Source: Chitinophaga flava (GTDB lineage Bacteria > Bacteroidota > Bacteroidia > Chitinophagales > Chitinophagaceae). From it: a stretch of DNA of 64,000 nt. The position numbers and the translations under genes are program-made. This document shows, one piece after another, positions 32,410 to 40,953 of this stretch. Location: positions 3,038,001 to 3,102,000 of the forward strand of contig NZ_QFFJ01000002.1 of the NCBI RefSeq assembly GCF_003308995.1. Direction: 5' to 3'. Under the pieces are notes generated by a model that worked only from the letters and a program-made list of their open reading frames with translations, was not told the origin of the DNA and searched no databases. The stretch's first letter is position 1, and the number at the start of each line of letters is the position of its first letter.

Positions 32410-33681
32410 TCAGCATTCCGCTATTTTCTTAGCTAGAAAACCCTGTTCCTGTGTGGAGGTGGTAAGCACCCTTGCCTGTTCAAAACAGGCTACCGCCTTT
32501 TCTTTTTCTCCCAGGCGTTTGTAGATTTCTCCCAGCACAGCATGATAAAGATAATAACGTGTCATCTGCCGGTGTCCTTCCAGTGTTTGGAGCGCCTGCA
32601 GGGCCTGTTGCGGGCCGGCTGATTCCAGGAGTACGATGCTGCGGTTCAGCACCACTACTGGGTCGTGGGTGAGGCTGAGCAGCGCGTCGTAATAGGAAAG
32701 GATGACTTTCCAGTTGGTAGCCGCATAATCGGGTGCGATACAGTGCTGATATGCAATGGCAGCTTCCAGATGAAAAGAGGAAACATCCTGGCCGGAGGCA
32801 GCTTTGTTCATCCAGTCGTTGCCGGCACGGATAAGCGACTGGTCCCATAGCCGGCGGTCCTGGGCTGCCAGCGGAATGAGGGCGCCGTCGGGCGTAAGTC
32901 TGCCTGCGACACGGGCGGTATGAAAACAAAGCAGGGCCATGAGTGCACAGGTCCGCGGTTGCCTGGTGTACTCATTGTCCAGCAACTGTTGACATAAAAA
33001 CAGCGCCTGTTCAATGATATCTTCCCGGACCAGTTTGTTGTTATGAGTGGCACTGTACCCTTCATTAAACAGCAGATAGATACAGTTCAGTACTGCATGG
33101 AGCTGCTGTGGAAGCTGATCTGGTGAAGGTATCCGCGGTTTGATATGATTAGTCCTGAAATATTCTTTGGTACGGTACAGTCTTTTGGAGATAGTATCTT
33201 CTGTAGTCAGGAAAGCACGGGCGATCTCTTTGGTGCTGAAGCCGCAGAGTGATTTCAGCATAAAAGTGATCTGGCTCTCCGGTGAAATTTCGGGAAGACA
33301 ACAGGCAAACATCATCCCCAGAAAATCATCTTTAATATGTTGTTCCTGCCAGTGTTGGTCGATGGTGGTGGCCAACGTGTATTCTGTTGATAAGGCCAGT
33401 TTTTCGGTATAGGAAAAGTCGAAGTTGTAGTAATGTTTTTCCTTGCGGATAATATCAATCGCCTTGTTTTTAGCCACGCGGAAGAGCCAGGCTTCGGGGT
33501 TGTCCGGAATTCCATTGAACTTCCAGGTCTCCAGGCCTTTCAACAGGGCATCCTGTACCACATCCTCTACCAGGCTGTAGTTTTCCGGACCGAATATTTT
33601 CACCAGCACAGCCACCATCTTTCCGGACGCCTGCCTGAAAAGATGGTTGACCGCCTGATGAATATGTGATGGCTTACTCAC
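32410..33681 (-). CDS. ECF sigma factor with C-terminal TPR-like extension (ECF42 type, DUF6596)
   Basis: A 423-residue sigma-70 relative. Region 2 (about 15-95) has YSLVEDVVQDALLKGLETWKFNG; region 4 (about 120-185) has SLCGFSTKEIARAFLTTEDTISKRLYRTKEYF. The remaining 240 residues match the DUF6596/TPR extension that defines ECF42, starting AVLNCIYLLFNEGYSATH and ending with a TPR pair (YKRLGEKEKAVACFEQAR). ECF42 factors have no anti-sigma factor; the extension is thought to control them. As in other genomes it is paired with a DGPF/YCII gene, overlapped here by 8 bp. Confidence 0.92.
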   Translation of the reverse strand: MSKPSHIHQAVNHLFRQASGKMVAVLVKIFGPENYSLVEDVVQDALLKGLETWKFNGIPDNPEAWLFRVAKNKAIDIIRKEKHYYNFDFSYTEKLALSTEYTLATTIDQHWQEQHIKDDFLGMMFACCLPEISPESQITFMLKSLCGFSTKEIARAFLTTEDTISKRLYRTKEYFRTNHIKPRIPSPDQLPQQLHAVLNCIYLLFNEGYSATHNNKLVREDIIEQALFLCQQLLDNEYTRQPRTCALMALLCFHTARVAGRLTPDGALIPLAAQDRRLWDQSLIRAGNDWMNKAASGQDVSSFHLEAAIAYQHCIAPDYAATNWKVILSYYDALLSLTHDPVVVLNRSIVLLESAGPQQALQALQTLEGHRQMTRYYLYHAVLGEIYKRLGEKEKAVACFEQARVLTTSTQEQGFLAKKIAEC

Positions 33682-34018
33682 TTTCCAGATGTCTTATTTC
33701 CCGAACTTCAATAGTGCAGCCATAGCGTAGGCTGGGGCAAGCCTGAGCCAGCCCGGCGGCTGCAGCTGCGTTGGTGGCTCTGAGGATCAGGTAACCGGCT
33801 ATCAGTTCTTTTCCTTCTGCCAGCGGTCTGTCAGTGATGGTTGTAGTACTGATCACCGTTTTACCTTCCGTTGCCAGCTGGTGGCCTGCTACAAAATGAC
33901 CTGTCTGAATGAGTTCGCCCAGCCATTGCTGCCAGTGCTCAAGATGTTGCTGCATCTCGGCAGGAGACGCTGTGCCGGGCTCATCTTCGCCCCGAATGAT
34001 AAACAGAAATTCTTTCAT
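33674..34018 (-). CDS. DGPF/YCII protein, partner of the ECF42 sigma factor
   Basis: A 114-residue YCII-fold protein (MKEFLFIIRGEDEP, then GELIQTGHFVAGHQLA, VISTTTITDRPLAEGKELIAGYLILRATNAAAAAGLAQACP, and IEVREI). The DGPF-type motif is modified (DRPLAEGKE) as often in Bacteroidota. It is the first gene of the pair and overlaps the sigma gene by 8 bp, so the two are translated together. It is thought to act with ECF42, but its reaction is unknown. Confidence 0.9.
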   Translation of the reverse strand: MKEFLFIIRGEDEPGTASPAEMQQHLEHWQQWLGELIQTGHFVAGHQLATEGKTVISTTTITDRPLAEGKELIAGYLILRATNAAAAAGLAQACPSLRYGCTIEVREIRHLESE

Positions 34019-34239
34019 ACCTATCAGATTTTTTCTACTGCTTTTATGATTTTATACCACTATGACGGAATCCCCCGGCAGGATTTGGACAAAAATCCGG
34101 AATATTTTTTTGATTTTTTTATGAATGATTGCTCTGGCCGGTTCAGGATAGGATGGTGCACATTCAGGAGCATTCCGGTTTATATTGGCCCATTGCGCTG
34201 TTTTTTATTATCTTGTAAAAAATTTGGATATCATAATCA

Positions 34240-34842
34240 GTGAAAAAGATGACCTTCAGAAGTATACGCATAACACTGACACTGCTGGTATTGCTGGCTT
34301 TTTCCGGTAATGTGATGGCACAGTCAGCGAATCCGGCCGTGCTGGACATCACTACCGGTCTGCTCACCTGGGTGAAGCACCTCAACAACAATGTAGATAA
34401 GTATTTTACCCGTGAGAAAGGCGCTGACCTCGGACAGCACCTGGGAACGCTGAAAGAAGACCTGCGTGTGTACATGAAAACAAGGAAGACGCTCTCCGAC
34501 AGCCTGTTTCGTCATAACATTGCGCCCGGAAAAAAAGACCCCGACAACCTGGAGGCGCTGAAAACAAAAATGGGCGCGGTAATGAACAGCATGCGCAATG
34601 TCAATGATCTGGTTAGTAATGATCTGAGGGCAGAAGGGGATAAGCTCAATGATGAAATATATGATGCCCTGTACGGACAGGAGCCCCGTTATCTCTCCAA
34701 CCTGGAAGCTTTCCTGGGTGGTGTTGATGTCACTAAAAAAGATCTGGCAGTAGATGGCAGCTCCAACTATCAGCGGCTGGAAGAGTGTACAGCCGTTATT
34801 GCTTCCCTGCAGGAAAAGATCGACAGAAAAATGAAAAAATAG
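34240..34842 (+). CDS. Secreted helical protein of unknown function
   Basis: A 200-residue protein with a signal peptide ending NVMAQ. The mature part is mostly helical, with heptad-like segments (about 45-75 and 100-130). The first codon taken here is GTG; an ATG three codons later (34249) is equally possible. A TATCTTG element near 34210 resembles a -7 box. I do not recognise the family. It precedes a second exported protein by 15 bp and probably forms an operon with it. Confidence 0.75.
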   Translation: MKKMTFRSIRITLTLLVLLAFSGNVMAQSANPAVLDITTGLLTWVKHLNNNVDKYFTREKGADLGQHLGTLKEDLRVYMKTRKTLSDSLFRHNIAPGKKDPDNLEALKTKMGAVMNSMRNVNDLVSNDLRAEGDKLNDEIYDALYGQEPRYLSNLEAFLGGVDVTKKDLAVDGSSNYQRLEECTAVIASLQEKIDRKMKK

Positions 34843-34857
34843 GGTATTGAAGCAGCA

Positions 34858-35643
34858 ATGAGCATTTTACATCCGGTGAAAGGAACGATATTACTCTTTG
34901 TGTTAGTCTTGTTGCAGCTGGCTGCAACAGGGCAGGTACGTGTGAGCGGCACCATATACGATCGTACGGGTCGTTTTGGGATGGCCGGTGTAAGTGTGAT
35001 GAGTAATTCCGGCGCCGGCACCGTAACCGACTCGGCGGGCCGCTACAGTATCAGATTACCACTCACAGATTCCATCAGTTTTTCCTACCAGGGTAAGGCC
35101 ACCATGAAATTTCCGGTCAATGAGATACACCCCAACCGTCCGTTTGACATGAAGCTGCATGTGGATATACGGATGTTGCCCACAGTGGATGTATCGGCCA
35201 ACAAACTGAAAGATTATAGCCAGGACTCACTGGAACACCGCAACGAATACCGGAAAGTATTTGATTATGCACCACAGCTGCTCACCGGCGCTAACAGCGG
35301 TCAGGCAGGAGTGGGCATCAATCTGGATATGATCTTCAATGCCAAAAAAATCAAGCGCATGGAGGCTTTCCGGGAACTGCTCGAACGGGATGAACAGGAG
35401 AAGTATGTAGATCACCGGTTCACTAAAGTACTTGTCAAAAAAATCACTGGCCTGGAATCCCCTGCACTGGATGCTTTTATGAAACAATACCGGCCTTCCT
35501 ATGAAATGTTCCGTTATTTCCGGAACGACTATGAATACTATCTCTATATCCGCGACAATGGCCGTTATTTTGCCAGGGTATGGGAGCTGGAACACCCCAC
35601 CGTTAAGGATCCTGCCGGCCTGCATATTCTCCCCGGTCAGTAG
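34858..35643 (+). CDS. Exported protein with carboxypeptidase-regulatory-like domain
   Basis: A 261-residue protein with a signal peptide ending AATG-QVRVSG, followed by a CarboxypepD_reg/peptidase-associated beta-sandwich (about 23-105: VRVSGTIYDRTGRFGMAGVSVMSNS, TVTDSAGRYSIRLP, DSISFSYQG). The rest is charged and helical (KKIKRMEAFRELLERDEQEKYVDHRFTKVLVKKITGL), as in many Bacteroidota exported proteins of unknown role. Its last 41 bases overlap the 3' end of the convergent gene at 35603. Confidence 0.82.
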   Translation: MSILHPVKGTILLFVLVLLQLAATGQVRVSGTIYDRTGRFGMAGVSVMSNSGAGTVTDSAGRYSIRLPLTDSISFSYQGKATMKFPVNEIHPNRPFDMKLHVDIRMLPTVDVSANKLKDYSQDSLEHRNEYRKVFDYAPQLLTGANSGQAGVGINLDMIFNAKKIKRMEAFRELLERDEQEKYVDHRFTKVLVKKITGLESPALDAFMKQYRPSYEMFRYFRNDYEYYLYIRDNGRYFARVWELEHPTVKDPAGLHILPGQ

Positions 35644-35983
35644 CAGCAAACAAATCAGGACGGGGCTTCGGATTGACGAAGAAAATGCCGTAAGGTTCCT
35701 GCCTGAAGATATGATAATCCGCCTGATAAAGCCTGCTGGCTGTAACGACAGTATCCGCGACTGCGGGCTCTGCACCACCGGTACCTTTCAATAGTTCGGT
35801 AATATAGTTCAGTGTTTCACTGCTGTCTGTTTCAATACTTATTTCATCAAAGTTACCCCTGCCGAGGGAAAGCACGAGAAACTGAAGCTGGGTTTTGTTG
35901 GTGAGGTCCAACGTAACTGGGTCTGGTTGTTGTGACATACTTTCCTGCCATTCACGATACCATTCAGTGAGGATTATTTTCAT
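35603..35983 (-). CDS. Small hypothetical protein, overlapping convergently
   Basis: A 126-residue soluble protein without signal peptide (MKIILTEWYREWQESMSQQ to YAGRQDP). The composition is that of a folded alpha/beta protein, with repeated strand-like segments (LQFLVLSLG, EISIET) and a C-terminal part rich in Pro. Its 3' end lies inside the 3' end of the gene at 34858 (41-bp overlap on opposite strands). It is the only frame that fills 35644-35983. I do not recognise it. Confidence 0.6.
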   Translation of the reverse strand: MKIILTEWYREWQESMSQQPDPVTLDLTNKTQLQFLVLSLGRGNFDEISIETDSSETLNYITELLKGTGGAEPAVADTVVTASRLYQADYHIFRQEPYGIFFVNPKPRPDLFAATDRGEYAGRQDP

Positions 35984-36111
35984 GGTTGCTACATCTGTAT
36001 GGCAATGTAGCTATTATTTCCAGATAGTGGGTATGGAGAGAAAAATAAATGAGGAAAAGCAGACCCATTGCATGATTTTATTATCTTGCCCCCGAATTCA
36101 AAACCTATATC

Positions 36112-37041
36112 ATGAAGCATATTTGGATGCTGGTTGCAGGTGTCGCAGCTTGTCCGCTGTTATCTAACGGGCAGGACTATATTAAAAATCAGTTTAACGG
36201 ACCACAGGAGGCCAATCTGTTTATTTCCGGAAGAGCTAAAATTGGTGCCGATTATACCGGTACAAAAGGGGCTGTCGGCCTGTATCCGGGCGACGCAGCC
36301 AATGCCGGCTTTGTGGAGTTTTTCCGGCCCAATGGTGTGCGCAAAGGTATTATTGGCTACGGTAATGACTATACGATTAACTATACCGGTGAAAATGGCA
36401 CCAATCATGTTTTTACTGAAGGAAATGTAGGGATCGGTGTAGCTAACCCCACCAGTAAACTGGATGTGAATGGAGGAGTCAATGCAAGTGATATGATACG
36501 TAGCGCTCACGCAATGGCGGTTGCTGCACCCAATGGTAACTATTCCATATTGGCATGGGATGTTTCAACAAATTATACTCCTTATGTAGGGACTATTAAT
36601 GCAGGGGCTGATTTTGCTATCTGGGGCGGAAATGCTGAACGGATGAGGATTACCAAAGATGGTAATGTAGGTATTGGTACCGTATTCCCTCAATCCAAAC
36701 TCGCTGTAAGAGGAACCATTACTTCTACCAGGGTAATGGTTACCCAGGATAACTGGTCCGACTTCGTATTTGATCCTTCCTATCAATTACCATCTCTTAC
36801 TCATGTTGAAAAATTCATACAGGAAAATAAACGTTTACCGGAAATCCCTTCTGCAGCTGAAGTGAAGGAGCATGGTCTGGACGTGGGAGATAATCAGGCA
36901 AAACTATTGCAGAAAATAGAAGAACTGACTTTGTACCTGATAGAACAAAATAAGCAGCTGCAAACTCAGCAAAATTTACTACAGTCGCAGGATAAAAAGA
37001 TAAAGGAACTGGAACAACGATTAAACACCGTTGCTCACTAA
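36112..37041 (+). CDS. Secreted tail-fibre-like protein
   Basis: A 309-residue exported protein (signal peptide ending SNGQD). It carries two copies of the NVGIGT-x-P-x-S-KL-x-V motif (EGNVGIGVANPTSKLDVNGG and DGNVGIGTVFPQSKLAVRG), typical of Bacteroidota tail-fibre-like surface proteins. It ends with the usual C-terminal module: DFVFDPSYQLPSL, IQENKRLPEIPSA and a coiled coil (about 265-305, LLQKIEELTLYLIEQ). Such proteins probably form trimeric beta-helical stalks at the cell surface. It stands alone in its transcript or with the next gene 15 bp away. Confidence 0.85.
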   Translation: MKHIWMLVAGVAACPLLSNGQDYIKNQFNGPQEANLFISGRAKIGADYTGTKGAVGLYPGDAANAGFVEFFRPNGVRKGIIGYGNDYTINYTGENGTNHVFTEGNVGIGVANPTSKLDVNGGVNASDMIRSAHAMAVAAPNGNYSILAWDVSTNYTPYVGTINAGADFAIWGGNAERMRITKDGNVGIGTVFPQSKLAVRGTITSTRVMVTQDNWSDFVFDPSYQLPSLTHVEKFIQENKRLPEIPSAAEVKEHGLDVGDNQAKLLQKIEELTLYLIEQNKQLQTQQNLLQSQDKKIKELEQRLNTVAH

Positions 37042-37056
37042 CGAAATCAATGAAAC

Positions 37057-37965
37057 ATGGCTACCGACGGCGTAAAAATAATTGACGGAGACACAGCACA
37101 CGATACCTACTGGGGTATCATGGACTTATACGATAGTGGATGTGACCTTGCTGACATTGAAAGGAAATACCCACTGGAAAATGGAGATGACAGCTATGAT
37201 GATTTTGATGATGAAATTTATGTGACCTGCTGTGGGCTGGCCTATTGGGAGATTGGGCTGATGACTCCTTCCCGGCTGGAACTCATCCGTTCGGTTATCG
37301 ATAAAGGCGCAGGTGTGGAGGAATGGAACCGCTACAGCGAAAAGGAGGGAAAAGCCAGACAACGGGTACTGAACAGTTACTGGCAGAAAATCAGCCAACC
37401 CAATGTTAAGATCAGGGCCAGAAAAAAATACAGGAAAATCACCAACTTTCATTTTCAACCGGATGATCTGCTGACTTTCCAGTTGAGCGATGGGCACTAT
37501 GTGGCGGCTATCTGTGCACAGATAGACCAGTACAGAGGTAAATGCCACTATATGTTTGTGCCTACTACCTATTATGACACCCAAAAGCCGGTACTCAGCG
37601 ACCTGTATTCCCGGGATATTCTGGGACACCGGATTGATAGCGGGTTTCCGCCGGAAGAAATCAAGGTCATGCAACCCGGCATTGAAAGAGTATGGAATTA
37701 TGCAGGAGGAAAAAGAAACTTCTTTATGGGTGTTTATAAGCTAGGTGTTGATCACAAAGACCTGGCTGCATTTTCGCATCGGCTGGAGAAAATAGGTACT
37801 TTACAGATAGTGGAAGGATTGAAGGAAACGGGCATCCTGGCTTATGATAGCAGTTTTGAAGAGCTGGAAGCGAGTTTTTTCAGAATAAAGAACGATATGG
37901 ATGCGGAGAAGCTGGGTGTCTACGACAAGTGGCCAGTTAGTGTACTCTGTAATATTGAATCATAA
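37057..37965 (+). CDS. Hypothetical protein with Imm26-like middle domain
   Basis: A 302-residue soluble protein. An acidic helical N-terminus (about 1-110: HDTYWGIMDLYDSGCDLADIE, DDSYDDFDDEIYVTCCGLAYWEIG) is followed by a beta-rich segment (about 125-180) reading FHFQPDDLLTFQLSDGHYVAAICAQID, which resembles the Imm26-type immunity fold. I make this match from pattern alone. The gene follows the tail-fibre-like gene by 15 bp. No toxin gene is seen. Confidence 0.65.
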   Translation: MATDGVKIIDGDTAHDTYWGIMDLYDSGCDLADIERKYPLENGDDSYDDFDDEIYVTCCGLAYWEIGLMTPSRLELIRSVIDKGAGVEEWNRYSEKEGKARQRVLNSYWQKISQPNVKIRARKKYRKITNFHFQPDDLLTFQLSDGHYVAAICAQIDQYRGKCHYMFVPTTYYDTQKPVLSDLYSRDILGHRIDSGFPPEEIKVMQPGIERVWNYAGGKRNFFMGVYKLGVDHKDLAAFSHRLEKIGTLQIVEGLKETGILAYDSSFEELEASFFRIKNDMDAEKLGVYDKWPVSVLCNIES

Positions 37966-37991
37966 GACAGAAATTTGATTAATTTGCGGAG

Positions 37992-39074
37992 ATGGAGCCA
38001 CTGAAGGAAATGTTTAATCGCGCATTCTACCGGCATTTTGCGGGTGTTTTTGCAGATGCGGATAAAAAATTTAATGCAACAGCGTTTTTGCAGGACGTAA
38101 CAGAGAACCTGGAAAGCCGCGAGCTGAATGCCCGCCTGCGGCATACTTCATTGATGCTGGGCAAACATCTTCCCCAGAGTTTTTCCAAAGCAACAGATGT
38201 CCTGTTCCGTGCAGCACCTTCCCTGAAAACAGGCTATACGGCGATGGTGCTGCCTGATTTTGTGGCGTTGTATGGAAAAGCTCATTTTGATCGTTCCATG
38301 GAAGCGCTGAAATACTTTACAACACTGGGTTCTGCGGAGTTTGCCATCCGGGAGTTCCTGAAAGAAGATTTTAACAGGACCCTGCAGACCATGCATCAAT
38401 GGGCGAAAGATGATGATCATCATGTGAGAAGACTGGCTTCTGAAGGCAGCAGGCCCAGGCTTCCCTGGTCTTTTAAGCTCGATGCTGTCATTAAAGATCC
38501 TTCCCTGACGCGTGGTATACTGGAATCACTGAAAGCAGATGAATCCCTGTATGTAAGAAAATCAGTAGCCAATCATCTCAATGATATCTCCAAAGATAAC
38601 AGCCATTATATGCTGCAGCTGGTGAAGGGCTGGGATGCTGATCATCCGCATACCGGCTGGATTATTAAACATGCCAGCCGTACGCTTATCAAAAAAGGTG
38701 ACAAGGATTCACTCAGTGTCTTCAATTTTGAGAAGAATGTAAAAGTTAGCCTGGACAAATTTAAGCTGAGCCAATCCTCCATCCAGCTGGGTGATACGAT
38801 GGAGTTTGCGTTTCAGCTGACCAGCGAAAAATCTACTCCGCAGAAGCTGGTGATAGACTATGTAGTGCATTATCCTAAATCATCCGGAGAACGGTCGCAG
38901 AAGGTTTTTAAACTGAAGGAAGCGGTGCTTCCTCCCGGAGAAACAATACGGTTCTCCAAAAAACAACAGTTTAAAGACATGACTACGCGTAAGCACTACG
39001 CCGGAAAACATATAATCGCTATACAGGTGAATGGAAAGATCCTCGCCGAAAAGACATTTGAGCTGAAGATCTAG
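37992..39074 (+). CDS. AlkC/AlkD-like DNA alkylation repair protein
   Basis: A 360-residue protein. Residues about 1-240 form HEAT-like helical repeats with WAKDDDHHVRRLASEGSRPRLPWS and DESLYVRKSVANHLNDISKDN, which match AlkC-type (COG4335) DNA glycosylases that remove N3- or N7-alkylated purines without base flipping. Residues about 245-360 are an Ig-like beta domain, which many AlkC proteins have (VSLDKFKLSQSSIQLGDTMEFAFQL, IAIQVNGKILAEKTFEL). Length is normal for this type. It is preceded by the gene at 37057 with a 26-bp gap. Confidence 0.85.
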   Translation: MEPLKEMFNRAFYRHFAGVFADADKKFNATAFLQDVTENLESRELNARLRHTSLMLGKHLPQSFSKATDVLFRAAPSLKTGYTAMVLPDFVALYGKAHFDRSMEALKYFTTLGSAEFAIREFLKEDFNRTLQTMHQWAKDDDHHVRRLASEGSRPRLPWSFKLDAVIKDPSLTRGILESLKADESLYVRKSVANHLNDISKDNSHYMLQLVKGWDADHPHTGWIIKHASRTLIKKGDKDSLSVFNFEKNVKVSLDKFKLSQSSIQLGDTMEFAFQLTSEKSTPQKLVIDYVVHYPKSSGERSQKVFKLKEAVLPPGETIRFSKKQQFKDMTTRKHYAGKHIIAIQVNGKILAEKTFELKI

Positions 39075-39207
39075 TCAGCCACTGCATGGTATGGATCTGC
39101 ATTGGCGGGCTTCTTGTAAAAGATACGCTTTTTAATTAAATGTTATCAAGCAGGGCTATACGTAATTAAACCGCTCATTTTTACTAATTTGCCCCTTCGA
39201 TCAACCG

Positions 39208-39759
39208 ATGGGGATGCCTGATATTTTACAGTTACAGTTAGGGAATGCAGCCGCTTTTGAAGCCGTGTACCGGGAATACCATACCCGCGTATATGCGTTT
39301 ATGTGGCGCTATACCCGTGATGCAGAGATCTGTGAAGAACTGGTACAGGAAGTATTTGTGAAACTATGGAGCAGCCGCAAAAGCCTTAACCCCGGGCTTG
39401 CTTTTACCACACAATTGTTTCAGGTAGCTAAAACCGTATTTATCGATTATCACCGGCGCGACAGCCGGCGTATCCGCTATATCAATATGACCGAGACCCT
39501 GGCTGAAGACGCTGTCATACAGCCAGGAGTAAGGGATATCGCCCTGATGCGGCAACTGTCTACACTGATAGACACGTTGCCGCCTATACGCAGGGAGGTG
39601 TTTCTGCTGGGAAAAATACAGGGGCTTTCCTATCCCGAAATAGCCCGTGAACTGTCTATCTCTCCCAAAACAGTAGAAGGGCATATGTCCAAAGCACTGA
39701 AATTTCTTCGTCACCGCCTGGGCGGTTTATTGCATTTATGTCTGTTGTGGCTGTGGTAA
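39208..39759 (+). CDS. ECF sigma factor (SusCD-linked, locus 1)
   Basis: A 183-residue RpoE-like sigma factor: region 2 FEAVYREYHTRVYAFMWRYTRDAEICEELVQEVFVKLW, region 4 LPPIRREVFLLGKIQGLSYPEIARELSISPKTVEGHMSKALKFLR. The C-terminal end (LGGLLHLCLLWLW) is hydrophobic, which is common for this Bacteroidota group. It heads the sigma-FecR-SusC-SusD locus. It should be held inactive by the FecR protein encoded 91 bp downstream and recognise promoters in this locus. Confidence 0.95.
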   Translation: MGMPDILQLQLGNAAAFEAVYREYHTRVYAFMWRYTRDAEICEELVQEVFVKLWSSRKSLNPGLAFTTQLFQVAKTVFIDYHRRDSRRIRYINMTETLAEDAVIQPGVRDIALMRQLSTLIDTLPPIRREVFLLGKIQGLSYPEIARELSISPKTVEGHMSKALKFLRHRLGGLLHLCLLWLW

Positions 39760-39849
39760 TGATTGTCTGCCGCGGCTTTCCCCGTTCTGAAAAAAATATT
39801 TTTCCCGCAGTAAGGGTGTTTTAGATTTCTGTACGTATAACTATATCAA

Positions 39850-40869
39850 ATGCCCATTTCAAAAGAACAGATCGCACGATACCTGGAAGGTCGTTGTACT
39901 CAGGAAGAACAACGACAGATCACCGACTACCTGTATGCGCATCCGGAAGCGCTGGAACAGGTGCTGGATGAACAGGGATGGGGTGAAGAGATGGTATTGC
40001 CGGAAGAACAGTCGGACCGTATGTTATCGGCTATACGTAAGAAAACATACGGACACAACCGGCGCAGGATATTGTGGTCGGGAATAGGCGCTGCTGCAGC
40101 GGCCGTCACCGGGCTTCTGGTACTGAGCTGGCACAGCAACCGCCAGCAGCCGTCACCACTGGCACATACACAGATCACAGTACAGCAGCCGGTATATACT
40201 ACTGTACAGGTGTATAACGGTGCCGATAGTACGATAAAACTACCGGATGGTTCCCGTATTACCATGAAACCTGCGGCTGTTATACGTTATGATACAGCGT
40301 ATGCGCAATATCACCGCGATCTGTACCTGGAAGGGGAAGCTGTTTTTGACGTGGCTAAAAAGGCATCCTTACCGTTTACGGTTCATAGTGGGGACGTAAC
40401 CACCACCGCGTTGGGAACAGTGTTTATGGTGAGTGCGCAGGAGCATGCCCATTGTATCAAAGTAAGGCTGATGAGCGGAAAGGTAGTGGTGAAAACAGAC
40501 GGCTCATCCGGCACCTACCTGAAACCCGGGCAGGAACTGGCCTGGGAACAAGGCAACAGAGACGTGGCGGTATATGCCTACGCACCTGTCACTAAGCCGG
40601 CTGCTCCGCCTGTGAAGCTGCCGGAGCCAACCGTGCAGATCAGCAACAGCCATATTGAATTTATAAAATGCCCAGTAGCAGATGTATTCAGCGTATTATA
40701 CCAGCAATACGGAATACAGATCAACGCCAGTTCCGAAGACCTGAAAGGATGTTTCTTCAGCGGAACACTCACCGGACAACAGGAAGCAGATGACATTATT
40801 CATACTATAGCAACATTAAACCAACTGACTTTGACAAAAGATAACACCGGTTATCACATCAGTAAATAA
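39850..40869 (+). CDS. FecR-family anti-sigma factor (locus 1)
   Basis: A 339-residue inner-membrane protein. An N-terminal cytoplasmic part (about 1-72) binds the sigma factor. One membrane helix (about 74-97, ILWSGIGAAAAAVTGLLVLSW) follows, then the periplasmic FecR domain (about 115-230, TIKLPDGSRITMKPAAVIRYD, LYLEGEAVFDVAK) and a C-terminal DUF4974/STN-like domain (about 260-339, HIEFIKCPVADVFSVLYQQYGIQINA). It would sense the state of the outer-membrane SusC protein and release the sigma factor. Confidence 0.93.
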   Translation: MPISKEQIARYLEGRCTQEEQRQITDYLYAHPEALEQVLDEQGWGEEMVLPEEQSDRMLSAIRKKTYGHNRRRILWSGIGAAAAAVTGLLVLSWHSNRQQPSPLAHTQITVQQPVYTTVQVYNGADSTIKLPDGSRITMKPAAVIRYDTAYAQYHRDLYLEGEAVFDVAKKASLPFTVHSGDVTTTALGTVFMVSAQEHAHCIKVRLMSGKVVVKTDGSSGTYLKPGQELAWEQGNRDVAVYAYAPVTKPAAPPVKLPEPTVQISNSHIEFIKCPVADVFSVLYQQYGIQINASSEDLKGCFFSGTLTGQQEADDIIHTIATLNQLTLTKDNTGYHISK

Positions 40870-40953
40870 TCCATCTTTTAAAGTCACCTACAGATAACAG
40901 TTATTCATCCATCGATGAATAGCATGGCGGCTCTATGCCACAAAACAAACGTT

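Noticed and set aside
35501..35794. 97-residue plus-strand frame across the convergent overlap
   Set aside because: It overlaps both better candidates (34858-35643 and 35603-35983) and has no motif.
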